Below are positions 44,482 through 51,623 of a stretch of 64,000 bases of DNA, one piece after another. The DNA comes from a virus: positions 1 to 64,000 of IMG/VR virus record IMGVR_UViG_3300042549_000858. One strand, given 5' to 3'. Position 1 is the stretch's first letter. Every line of letters begins with the position of its first letter. Made by a program: the position numbers and the translations under genes. The notes beneath the pieces were generated by a model. The model searched no databases. It was not told the origin of the DNA and saw only the letters and a program-made list of their open reading frames with translations.

Positions 44482-44820
44482 ATGCGACTCAATTTAGAAC
44501 TGGTGCATACAGTCACCAACCAAGTGCTTAAACGCACGACCATCAAACTGCCCGACCGCTCATCACGCATGAGCATGGTCATACTGGCTAAGAAGTGGGC
44601 GCATCTATCAGGTGTGCCGAGTACCACGCATGTGCGTGGCGTCAACGAGTTCAAGGTAAACATACCGCAAGCAGAGCAAGCGATATACATAGAGAAAGAT
44701 AGTCTTGATGAGGTATACGCAGACAAGATGTTGCAACAAGAGAATAGGTTGTATGTTTGGTATGTGCCCGAGTATTCGTACGGTACGAAAGTAGACAGCA
44801 TGAAGGGAGTATGGAAATGA
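44482..44820 (+). CDS. Unknown early protein
   Basis: 112 residues; AAAGGGAAA precedes the ATG. Mixed strands and helices (LNLELVHTVTNQVLKRTTIK; MSMVILAKKWAHLSGVP; EQAIYIEKDSLDEVYADKM). No family recognised. It is the first gene after promoter A and contains palindromic site 6 in frame (EYSYGTKV). The stop overlaps the next ATG. Confidence 0.65.
   Translation: MRLNLELVHTVTNQVLKRTTIKLPDRSSRMSMVILAKKWAHLSGVPSTTHVRGVNEFKVNIPQAEQAIYIEKDSLDEVYADKMLQQENRLYVWYVPEYSYGTKVDSMKGVWK
44774..44790. promoter_or_regulatory. Palindromic site 6, inside a gene
   Basis: ATTCGTAC-G-GTACGAAA: one mismatch in the first base. It lies in the 3' part of the 44482 gene and encodes part of YSYGTK, 27 bases before the next gene's start. 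Confidence 0.8.
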
Positions 44821-45059
44821 AATTAGAAATAGACATGGACGAGTTGGTGGGCTTGATGCTCGACAACAAGTTGTTCGAAGAAGTAATGTGTGAATTGCAC
44901 CCTGAGTTCATGGGCACACTTGAAAAGAAATTGCAGTTCTTGAAGGACATTGTGAAAGCGGGACGTATGCACCCCGATGCACGGAATTACTTTAGAGATG
45001 ACGAGTTAGATGCTGTAACTTATTCCGCTATGCGCGGTATGAAAGGAGAAACGAAATGA
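44817..45059 (+). CDS. Unknown small early protein
   Basis: 80 residues from ATG 44817, which overlaps the upstream stop (ATGA) and follows GGGAG. Mostly helical and acidic (KLEIDMDELVGLMLDNKLFE; EKKLQFLKDIVKAGRMHPDA). No recognised motif. An upstream in-frame start is less likely because it lies inside the previous gene. Confidence 0.65.
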   Translation: MKLEIDMDELVGLMLDNKLFEEVMCELHPEFMGTLEKKLQFLKDIVKAGRMHPDARNYFRDDELDAVTYSAMRGMKGETK

Positions 45060-45463
45060 ATTACGACACACTGATGGAAGCGCAAATGGGTGAATGGCCT
45101 GACAGCGTAGTGCTAACTGATATACATGTGTATGAGTTGGTGCGTAATGGAATACCTGATTGGCTAGTCGGGCACAAGTTCGAGGACTGGAGACACTATG
45201 ACGCACGACACGAGATGGGTTGGTACGCCAGTATTGGTTACGAAAATTGGAAACAGTTGGAGATAGAAATGACCCGTGCAAGGTGGGCGCGTAGTGCCTT
45301 CAAGTATCGAGGAGATACCCCACAAGGTTTCTTCTACGCATGTGGCAAGCGTGACGATGGGACATACCAACATGTTGGGTTTAGATACGGGACGCGGGAC
45401 AGCGAGTACGCGTCGGGGTTCGATGGATTGCAATACACACCACAAGGAGAATCAAATGAGTAA
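45056..45463 (+). CDS. Unknown early protein
   Basis: 135 residues. Rich in Trp, Tyr and Gly (FEDWRHYDARHEMGWYASIG; YRGDTPQGFFYACGKRDDGT). No family recognised. Coupled upstream by ATGA, and the downstream membrane protein starts 8 bases before its stop. Probably cytosolic. Confidence 0.6.
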   Translation: MNYDTLMEAQMGEWPDSVVLTDIHVYELVRNGIPDWLVGHKFEDWRHYDARHEMGWYASIGYENWKQLEIEMTRARWARSAFKYRGDTPQGFFYACGKRDDGTYQHVGFRYGTRDSEYASGFDGLQYTPQGESNE

Positions 45464-45626
45464 AGTTGAAATGATTGCGCACTTAATCATGGCGTTTGTT
45501 ATGTTGGTGTTATGCCACGACAAAGATGGTTGGTTGTTTGAAGCGGGCTTGGTGTTCGCGGGTGCACTCATCGGTGCAGTTGCTTGGGTTGCCCTTAACG
45601 AAGTAGGAGTTGATGATGCAGAATAA
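45456..45626 (+). CDS. Small two-helix membrane protein
   Basis: 56 residues from the ATG at 45456 with AAGGAG upstream. Two hydrophobic segments: VEMIAHLIMAFVMLVLC (residues 4-20) and LFEAGLVFAGALIGAVAWVA (about 27-46), joined by a charged turn (HDKDG). An inner-membrane early protein of unknown function, perhaps altering the host envelope. Confidence 0.65.
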   Translation: MSKVEMIAHLIMAFVMLVLCHDKDGWLFEAGLVFAGALIGAVAWVALNEVGVDDAE

Positions 45627-45780
45627 ATTGGAACGCAAAGAATCTAATCGTAAGCATACACAGCACAAGATGTTGTGGGTTGGCATGTTCGTGGATAAGA
45701 AAGTACCACGGGAACATTCGTACCGTACGAAAGCAGAAGAGCGTGACCGCTTGAAACTTGAAAGACAAGAGTGGAAGTAA
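45616..45780 (+). CDS. Small very basic early protein
   Basis: 54 residues (MQNKLERKESNRKHTQHKML, then ... RDRLKLERQEWK). GGAG lies 6 bases upstream of the ATG. Overlaps the end of the membrane protein gene by 11 bases. About a third of the residues are Lys or Arg. Palindromic site 7 is within it in frame (HSYRTKA). Function unknown; nucleic acid binding possible. Confidence 0.55.
   Translation: MQNKLERKESNRKHTQHKMLWVGMFVDKKVPREHSYRTKAEERDRLKLERQEWK
45716..45732. promoter_or_regulatory. Palindromic site 7, inside a gene
   Basis: ATTCGTAC-C-GTACGAAA: one mismatch in the first base, the same mismatch as in site 6. It encodes part of HSYRTK in the small basic protein. Confidence 0.8.
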
Positions 45781-45797
45781 CTAAACAGGGGAACTAT

Positions 45798-46145
45798 ATG
45801 AGTATCAAAATGATTGCAAACGGCAAGGCTAGGGAGAGGGTGGAGAACCGCCAAGCGTTCAGAGGTAGCAATGTGTGGGGTGAGTGGGGCGTGAACTCGT
45901 ACGACAACAAGTTGTATGGCGTTTATTCCTACCGATACACATGGCCTCTATTTGTGTACGACCACGCGGCAGATGTTTGGTACGAGAACGACAGCCAGTT
46001 CAGTCAGACCACAAGCCGACACCGAACCCAATGCAGACCGACAGGTGTGCCGACCGTGAAGTGTAGTGTGGACGATATGCGAGTTGTTGCCGTGACTGGT
46101 GGCATAGGTTTAATTGAAAGAGCAAACAAAGGAGAAGAAGCATGA
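45798..46145 (+). CDS. Unknown early protein
   Basis: 115 residues from the ATG at 45798 (GGGGAA upstream). Rich in aromatic residues in the first part (GVNSYDNKLYGVYSYRYTWP, then LFVYDHAADVWYENDSQF), with RHRTQCRPTGVPTVKCSVDD in the second. No family recognised. The stop overlaps the next ATG. Confidence 0.6.
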   Translation: MSIKMIANGKARERVENRQAFRGSNVWGEWGVNSYDNKLYGVYSYRYTWPLFVYDHAADVWYENDSQFSQTTSRHRTQCRPTGVPTVKCSVDDMRVVAVTGGIGLIERANKGEEA

Positions 46146-46330
46146 AGAAAAGAGATTGGATTATTTTGCGGGTGATACGGGTTGCGGTTAGGGACAACTT
46201 GTATGAATCAAGTAGGAACGCTGATGTTGCAAGGTCAATCATGTACCTGATACGCAAGTACGGGAGTGCGCATGTGATGGATTGTCTTGGTCAACTACGA
46301 GATGAAGGGGGAAGTTATGAGTTTCGATAA
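46142..46330 (+). CDS. Small basic early protein
   Basis: 62 residues. The N-terminus KKRDWIILRVIRVAVRDNLY may form an amphipathic helix, followed by SIMYLIRKYGSAHVMDCLGQ. No recognised family. Starts within the stop of the previous gene (ATGA) and overlaps the next by 14 bases. Confidence 0.55.
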   Translation: MKKRDWIILRVIRVAVRDNLYESSRNADVARSIMYLIRKYGSAHVMDCLGQLRDEGGSYEFR

Positions 46331-46547
46331 CTACAGAGAGTGCACCATATGTGGTGATGAGTTCCCGACTGAGCGTTGGGCATTGGGATACCGCATGTGT
46401 TTGTTTTGCGGAGAAGATTTTGCACGGGCAGAGCGCAAGTCGTGGACTGTGGTGCAAGAGTACGGCAAGGGTGGGTACATGTTCGTCACACAGGACTCGG
46501 CGAAACGTACCTTAAAACAAACAAACCAAAAGATGTTGAGGGATTAA
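46317..46547 (+). CDS. Small zinc-ribbon early protein
   Basis: 76 residues from ATG 46317 (GGGGGAAG upstream). Cys9-x2-Cys12 (CTICGDE) and Cys28-x2-Cys31 (CLFCGED) suggest a zinc ribbon. A basic C-terminal part follows (DSAKRTLKQTNQKMLRD). Possible nucleic acid or protein contact; the target is unknown. Confidence 0.65.
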   Translation: MSFDNYRECTICGDEFPTERWALGYRMCLFCGEDFARAERKSWTVVQEYGKGGYMFVTQDSAKRTLKQTNQKMLRD

Positions 46548-46549
46548 AT

Positions 46550-46744
46550 ATGAATGATACTTTTAATGGATTCGTGGGCAAGACTGTGGCACGTGTTGAG
46601 TATGTAACTACACGTAAAGATGGGTGCGACTACAAAGATGAATTGACATTGCACTTTACCGATGGGTCAACGCTTACTGTATGTGAAAGCGACCCCGACA
46701 TCTATTTGAATGGGCTTGATGTATGTGCATCTATAAATGAGTAG
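46550..46744 (+). CDS. Small beta-rich early protein
   Basis: 64 residues from ATG 46550 (GAGGGA upstream). FVGKTVARVEYVTTRKDGCD, then YKDELTLHFTDGSTLTVCES, looks like a small beta-sheet protein; I recall similar phage hypotheticals. The frame is open further upstream but that region overlaps another gene. Last gene before promoter B. Confidence 0.6.
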   Translation: MNDTFNGFVGKTVARVEYVTTRKDGCDYKDELTLHFTDGSTLTVCESDPDIYLNGLDVCASINE

Positions 46745-46751
46745 GTAGGAC

Positions 46752-46780
46752 TTGACAAGCCTATGTAAAGTTGTTATACT
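46752..46780 (+). promoter_or_regulatory. Strong early promoter B with a 10-bp inverted repeat
   Basis: -35 TTGACA (46752-46757), 17-nt spacer and -10 TATACT (46775-46780). ACAAGCCTAT (46755-46764) and its complement ATAGGCTTGT (46781-46790) flank the promoter core, a likely operator. The -35 side matches promoter A closely. Predicted start near 46787, with palindromic site 8 at about +38. Confidence 0.85.
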
Positions 46781-46824
46781 ATAGGCTTGTTAGTTAGTAT
46801 TGTGTGTAAGTTAATCAAACGCGG

Positions 46825-46841
46825 TTTCGTACCGTACGAAA
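46825..46841. promoter_or_regulatory. Palindromic site 8, downstream of early promoter B
   Basis: TTTCGTAC-C-GTACGAAA, perfect arms. It starts 45 bp after the -10 box and ends 9 bases before the ATG at 46851, overlapping the ribosome-binding region. Confidence 0.85.
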
Positions 46842-46850
46842 GGGAATCAA

Positions 46851-47720
46851 ATGGAAGAAGTTGTTGTATCTAAATTGTCGGGCTCTGCCCTCATCGTTAA
46901 CTTGTCGTTGTCTGTATGGACGGGTAGGAAACTAGATAAAAGAGTTTCCGAAGCGGTTGACCAACAGAACTCTACCCGTACCCGTGCGGGTAACTATCAC
47001 AAGAACTTGTTGGCGGGTTCGGGCAAGTTGGAGGAGATAACCAAGGTGGCAAACGCTGTGCGTACATGGCACTACACGGTGACGCAACCTTGGGGTGACA
47101 ACGGTGACAGGGTATTGAACATGGCAACATTCATTGACTACAAGTCACGACTGACTGAGTACGAGCAACAGTTCACGACATGTGTCAACGCGTTCTTGAA
47201 TGAGTACGACACGCTTGTATCGTCCGCCGCTTTTCAGTTGGGTGACTTGTTCAATCGTGAGGACTATCCCTTGCGTGAGCAAGTTGTTAGTAAGTTTGGG
47301 TTTCGCTATGCGTTTACCCCACTACCTACTGCGGGTGACTTTCGTGTAGACATTGGTGAGGAGGGACTACGCGAGATGAAACAGCACTACGAAGATGTGT
47401 TGAGTACCCGTGTGACTGACGCCATGCAAGATGCTTGGGATAGATTGCACGATGTGTTGACTCGCATGAGTGAGCGACTGTCTGATACAGAAGATGGCAA
47501 GCGCAAGATATTCAGGGACTCGTTAGTTGAGAACGCTATAGAAGTTTGTGGGTTGTTGCGCCACTTCAATATCACTGGTGATGTACGCATGGAAGCAATG
47601 CGTATGGAGTTGGAGGAAACCATGCGTGGCATTGACGCATCGGTATTGCGTGAGAGTGACTTAACACGAGAGCAAACCAAGCAGAAGGTTGACGCCATGC
47701 TTGACAAGTTTTCGATGTGA
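46851..47720 (+). CDS. DUF3150-like protein of the MoxR/VWA module
   Basis: 289 residues, helical. LSLSVWTGRKLDKRVSEAVD, then TRTRAGNYHKNLLAGSG and RTWHYTVTQPWGDNGDRVLN, are typical of phage DUF3150-like proteins (from memory), which are often encoded beside a MoxR ATPase and a VWA protein. Long helices follow (VTDAMQDAWDRLHDVLTRMS). Probably a substrate or regulatory partner of the ATPase at 48024. Function not established. Driven by promoter B. Confidence 0.65.
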   Translation: MEEVVVSKLSGSALIVNLSLSVWTGRKLDKRVSEAVDQQNSTRTRAGNYHKNLLAGSGKLEEITKVANAVRTWHYTVTQPWGDNGDRVLNMATFIDYKSRLTEYEQQFTTCVNAFLNEYDTLVSSAAFQLGDLFNREDYPLREQVVSKFGFRYAFTPLPTAGDFRVDIGEEGLREMKQHYEDVLSTRVTDAMQDAWDRLHDVLTRMSERLSDTEDGKRKIFRDSLVENAIEVCGLLRHFNITGDVRMEAMRMELEETMRGIDASVLRESDLTREQTKQKVDAMLDKFSM

Positions 47721-47734
47721 GTTTCATCGTACGG

Positions 47735-47751
47735 TTTCGTACCGTACGAAA
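47735..47751. promoter_or_regulatory. Palindromic site 9
   Basis: TTTCGTAC-C-GTACGAAA between the DUF3150-like gene and the next. An overlapping second inverted repeat, CGTACGGT-TTCGT-ACCGTACG, spans 47728-47748, so this copy could adopt two alternative structures. Confidence 0.85.
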
Positions 47752-47782
47752 GTTGTTTTGTTTTTTATCAAAGGAGAAAATC

Positions 47783-48007
47783 ATGGACGATAACTTAGAC
47801 ATGTTTACTGAGGAGGTAATCAAGAACATAAGTTTGGAGATAACCGAACTATGTATGAGTAAGGGTATGCCACCCGCACTAGCGTCGGGCGTGCTTGCAT
47901 CAACACTTGCTATCTATTGCAAAACTCAGGGGCTGACTCAGCACCAAGCAATCAGCAGATTCACAAATACCGTTCGCGGTATCTACAACCAAACCAACAC
48001 ACATTAA
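47783..48007 (+). CDS. Small helical protein of the MoxR module
   Basis: 74 residues from ATG 47783 (AAAGGAGA upstream). All-helical (MFTEEVIKNISLEITELCMS; ALASGVLASTLAIYCKTQGL). No recognised motif. It lies between the DUF3150-like gene and the ATPase gene, so it is probably part of the module. Confidence 0.6.
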   Translation: MDDNLDMFTEEVIKNISLEITELCMSKGMPPALASGVLASTLAIYCKTQGLTQHQAISRFTNTVRGIYNQTNTH

Positions 48008-48023
48008 CTTAAAGGGGAATCAC

Positions 48024-49103
48024 ATGTCTTTATATAAATCTTTATCTCTGCAACAAACGGCTGACCTAATCTTGGCGGTCGGTCACAAGCGGACTGTCTT
48101 AGCGCAAGGTGAAATGGGTATTGGTAAGTCATCAATCCTCAAGATGTTGCGTAACAAACCTGAGTTGAAGGACTACTTCTTTTGCTATGTTGACATCACG
48201 ACGAAAGATGTTGGCGACTTCATGGTGCCGAAGATTAAGGACATCGACGGCAACGAGGTGTGTCGCTTTGTACCTAACGAGGAGTTCGGCTTGCACTTCA
48301 AGGGCAAGAAGATTGTGATGATGCTCGACGAGTTGGGCAAGGCTAAGGGTGGCGTGATGAACGCATGTCTACGACTTATGCAAGAGCGTTCGCTTGGTGT
48401 GTATGACTTGGACGGTATTGTGTTCGCCACTACTAACCTGAGTGTCGAGGGTATTGGTGACAATGTACCGCCACATGCACGCAACCGTGTGATTCAGACA
48501 CGAGTGGGTAAGCCCAACGCAGAGGAGTTGATTACCTATGCAATCAACAACAACTGGAATCCGATTGTCATTGCCACTATCCAAGAGTTCCCTGAGATGT
48601 TGGCATCGTTCGAGGACTACGAGAAGCCTGAGCAGAACATGTATATCAATGACCCACGAGATGTTCGTATGGCGGTGGTTACTCCGCGTTCATTGGAAGC
48701 GTCATCAGATGTTATCAACGACACAATGATTCTCGGCAACGACATCATGTGCCATGCGTTGAAGGGTACGGTCGGTGAGAAGGCTATGCACAACATGTTG
48801 ACGATGGTGACATTGGATACACAACTTACATCATGGGACGACCTAATCAAAGCACCAACAACTGCCGTTGTGCCAACGAGTGCGGCGGCGGCGTGTATGT
48901 TGATTGCCAAAGCGGTACAGCGTATTGAGAAGGCAACGATGAACGCATGGATGGAGTTCTTACCACGCATGAGCAAGGAGTCGCAAGGTTTGTTTGCACG
49001 AAGCGTGATGAGTGACATGTGCCCCAAGCGTACGGTCGCGGCAACTAACCCCATGTTCGCTAAGTGGGCGGCAGATAACAACTATCTGTTTGCTCGTAAG
49101 TAA
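48024..49103 (+). CDS. MoxR-type AAA+ ATPase
   Basis: 359 residues. Walker A GEMGIGKSS (29-37), Walker B IVMMLDE (97-103), sensor 1 in FATTN (134-138) and a likely arginine region PPHARNRV (149-156). MoxR ATPases work as chaperone-like machines, usually with a VWA-domain partner that recognises the client; the partner here is the protein at 49248. AGGGGAA precedes the ATG. The client in the infected cell is unknown. Confidence 0.85.
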   Translation: MSLYKSLSLQQTADLILAVGHKRTVLAQGEMGIGKSSILKMLRNKPELKDYFFCYVDITTKDVGDFMVPKIKDIDGNEVCRFVPNEEFGLHFKGKKIVMMLDELGKAKGGVMNACLRLMQERSLGVYDLDGIVFATTNLSVEGIGDNVPPHARNRVIQTRVGKPNAEELITYAINNNWNPIVIATIQEFPEMLASFEDYEKPEQNMYINDPRDVRMAVVTPRSLEASSDVINDTMILGNDIMCHALKGTVGEKAMHNMLTMVTLDTQLTSWDDLIKAPTTAVVPTSAAAACMLIAKAVQRIEKATMNAWMEFLPRMSKESQGLFARSVMSDMCPKRTVAATNPMFAKWAADNNYLFARK

Positions 49104-49112
49104 GGGGGTTAT

Positions 49113-49247
49113 ATGAAAACACCAACAGAACTGTATGACTTGCTTGACAAGGCAGATATTGAATATGAAATCGTGGAGATATTTGAGGGTGTTCGTATCC
49201 TCAGTATCGAGGTCAATGATGAACCAACCGAAGAAGGAGAGAACTAA
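49113..49247 (+). CDS. Small acidic protein between ATPase and VWA genes
   Basis: 44 residues (MKTPTELYDLLDKADIEYEI, then VEIFEGVRILSIEVNDEP). AAGGGGG lies 5 bases upstream, and the stop abuts the next ATG. This short pattern recurs in phages. Because it is wedged in the ATPase-VWA pair, it may be a small adaptor; not proven. Confidence 0.6.
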   Translation: MKTPTELYDLLDKADIEYEIVEIFEGVRILSIEVNDEPTEEGEN

Positions 49248-50420
49248 ATGTTTGTAACAGCAACCCAAGCACTACCCGCAATCAAGCGGATTGAGCGAGC
49301 CCATGTTGAACTCATGGCACACAAAGATACTATGGAGTATGCAAGCATCATCATGGTCGGGAAGTACAAGGTGTCGGACGATGTACCCACTGCTTGTACC
49401 AACGGCATCGACTGTATGTATGGCAGTAAGTTCATAGGTGACTTATCGGACAGCGACTTGCGTGGACTCATCATGCACGAGAATCTTCACAAGACATTCC
49501 AACATACATTCTTGTGGCATCACTTGTATGAGGAGAACGCACGGTGCGCAAACATGGCGTGCGACTATGTGATTAACCTCATCATTCACGACATCTCTCA
49601 AGCATCGCGTGGGTTCGTGACATTGCCCAAGGTCGGACTACTTGATGAGCGTTTCCGTGACATGAACTCACAGGAAGTGTTTGACATACTAAGAGAAGAG
49701 GGGCATGGCGAGGGTGGTGACGGTGACGGCGCGGGCTTAGATGACCACGACTGGACTCCATCGGGTATGACTCAGAAAGAAATTGAAGAGCACATCAAGG
49801 AAGTCAATCAGGCTATCCGTCAGGGTCAACTCATGGCGGGCAAGATGGGTGGCAATCAGTCTCGTGCATTGGGTGAGTTAGTCGAGCCCAAGGTTGATTG
49901 GCGTGAACAGTTACGCGACTACATCAATTCACTAGCCGATGGTAAAGATGTATCCACATGGCAGAAGGTCAATCGTCGTTGGTTGCAACACGATATGTAT
50001 ATGCCAAGCACGCTATCAGAATCTATGGGGCGCATCGTCATCGCTATCGACACATCGGGTTCTATTGGTGGTGAAGCACTCAACGAGTTCTTGTCAGAGG
50101 TGCAAGCCATCTGTATCAATGTTCAGCCTGAGTTAGTTGACTTGTTGTATTGGGATACCGAGGTGGCATCGCATGAGATATATGGACGCGACAAGTTGGG
50201 TGACTTGGTTAAGTCTACGAAGCCCGAAGGTGGTGGGGGTACTGACCCATCATGTATTCCCGCATACATCAAAGACAAGGGCTTGAAGCCTGAGTGTGTC
50301 GTGGTGCTCACCGATGGATATGTTGGTGGGTGGGGTACATGGGAACACCCAGTTCTTTGGGCTATCACAGGTGGGTACAAGCCTACGCCGTCCGTCGGCA
50401 AAGCAATCTATGTTAGTTAA
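49248..50420 (+). CDS. DUF2201-like putative metallopeptidase with VWA domain
   Basis: 390 residues. The N-terminal domain carries HENLH (77-81), a zinc-peptidase motif, followed by conserved helices (ARCANMACDYVINLIIHD). After a Gly/Asp-rich linker (about 153-165), the C-terminal VWA-like domain has a metal site DTSGS (Asp268, Ser270, Ser272) and later VVVLTDGYVGG. This domain pair is known beside MoxR ATPases. The pair may recognise and act on a host or phage protein; the substrate is unknown. Confidence 0.8.
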   Translation: MFVTATQALPAIKRIERAHVELMAHKDTMEYASIIMVGKYKVSDDVPTACTNGIDCMYGSKFIGDLSDSDLRGLIMHENLHKTFQHTFLWHHLYEENARCANMACDYVINLIIHDISQASRGFVTLPKVGLLDERFRDMNSQEVFDILREEGHGEGGDGDGAGLDDHDWTPSGMTQKEIEEHIKEVNQAIRQGQLMAGKMGGNQSRALGELVEPKVDWREQLRDYINSLADGKDVSTWQKVNRRWLQHDMYMPSTLSESMGRIVIAIDTSGSIGGEALNEFLSEVQAICINVQPELVDLLYWDTEVASHEIYGRDKLGDLVKSTKPEGGGGTDPSCIPAYIKDKGLKPECVVVLTDGYVGGWGTWEHPVLWAITGGYKPTPSVGKAIYVS

Positions 50421-50447
50421 TACAGGTATCAAGAAAGCGAGGACTTT

Positions 50448-51416
50448 ATGGCAAACGAATACAACGCACAACATTTTTACGGGTACAACATTCGCATGGT
50501 TGACTATGCGACTACCAAAAAGTTTTACGACACAACCAAACCAATACAGGGGAGTAAAAAGAAGGGGGGCGTTGACTGCCGACCATTGACTGTACGCAGA
50601 CGCACATTCGAGACTTGGTACGAGAAAGATGGTTGGGTGGGTATGGCGTTTCGTTCTATCTATCGTAAGGGTGAGCAAAACCCAATCACTAAAGAGTATG
50701 AGTTTAAAGAGTACGAAGATACGGCACGCCCTCTGCTTATGATGAACGAGCATGGTGCGTTACGGTTCACGCCGACCTACATGTATAGTTTCTCCACATA
50801 CCAAGTTATTTCAGCGTTGTTGCCCGAGAGTATTAAGTTTGTAAAGTACGGGGCTAAGGTGTATTTCAAGTGCACACGACCCGATGGGCAAGAGCCTATG
50901 TATTACTTCAACAACGGGTTGGATATGACTTTCGTACCGTACGAAAGAGATGGTGTTAGGTACTATGAGCCAACACACGGCACGGTGCAAGAGTCAAAGG
51001 TAATGCTAGACCGCGACAAGGCTAAGGTAGTACGAGAAGATTTCAAAGCGTTTTTAGATTACTTTCAACCAATGGCTGACTTGCTTGGCTTTGACCCGAC
51101 GACTGAGGGTGCTACGTCATGGCAAAAGAAAGAGAAAGCCACAGAGTATTTAACAGAAACAAATTGGCTTGCACGCAAAGATGGTGAGCCATACGGTGAG
51201 CGTTGGGTTGATGGGGTTGAAGCGATGTTGGTCAAGCATACGAGTTACCAAAGTTCTTGGGAAGCAGGCAAGTGGACTTACCAATACTATGTGGCTAACG
51301 CAGAGTCATTGCGTACGACATACAAACGCAACGAGAAGGTGTATCGACTAGCGCGTCCATTCAGGCGAGAGGGTGTGCCAATAGGTACGCCGTTCTACAA
51401 CAACTACAGGGAGTAA
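50448..51416 (+). CDS. Unknown early protein following the MoxR/VWA module
   Basis: 322 residues, rich in Tyr, Phe and Lys (EYNAQHFYGYNIRMVDYATT; FTPTYMYSFSTYQVISALLP; SWEAGKWTYQYYVANAESLR). No catalytic motif recognised and no signal or membrane segment. Palindromic site 10 lies inside, read as TFVPYER. It may belong with the preceding module because it starts 27 bases after it. Confidence 0.6.
   Translation: MANEYNAQHFYGYNIRMVDYATTKKFYDTTKPIQGSKKKGGVDCRPLTVRRRTFETWYEKDGWVGMAFRSIYRKGEQNPITKEYEFKEYEDTARPLLMMNEHGALRFTPTYMYSFSTYQVISALLPESIKFVKYGAKVYFKCTRPDGQEPMYYFNNGLDMTFVPYERDGVRYYEPTHGTVQESKVMLDRDKAKVVREDFKAFLDYFQPMADLLGFDPTTEGATSWQKKEKATEYLTETNWLARKDGEPYGERWVDGVEAMLVKHTSYQSSWEAGKWTYQYYVANAESLRTTYKRNEKVYRLARPFRREGVPIGTPFYNNYRE
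50930..50946. promoter_or_regulatory. Palindromic site 10, inside a gene
   Basis: TTTCGTAC-C-GTACGAAA, 19 bp with outer C/G, in the coding region of the 50448 gene. It is read in a different frame (FVPYE) from sites 6 and 7, so the DNA sequence rather than the peptide seems conserved. It is the last intact copy I find in the window. Confidence 0.85.
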
Positions 51417-51419
51417 AAC

Positions 51420-51623
51420 ATGCCAAGATATTTAAGAGAGATGAGTTCAGAGGAACGTCAACGCGGCCTAGCGTACATAGACGTAACTGTTAAAGAGTTG
51501 TTAGCAGTTGCCGACAGAGGTAGGTTGGACGAAGCAAGCGCCTTAGATTTATATGACTTGCTTGCAGATGCGGTCATTACTAAGGCAAGAATAACCAGTA
51601 TGAAGGGAGTTAACCATGATTAA
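51420..51623 (+). CDS. Small helical early protein
   Basis: 67 residues, almost all helix (MSSEERQRGLAYIDVTVKEL; DEASALDLYDLLADAVITKA). No recognised family. Starts 3 bases after the previous stop and overlaps the next gene by 8 bases. Confidence 0.6.
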   Translation: MPRYLREMSSEERQRGLAYIDVTVKELLAVADRGRLDEASALDLYDLLADAVITKARITSMKGVNHD

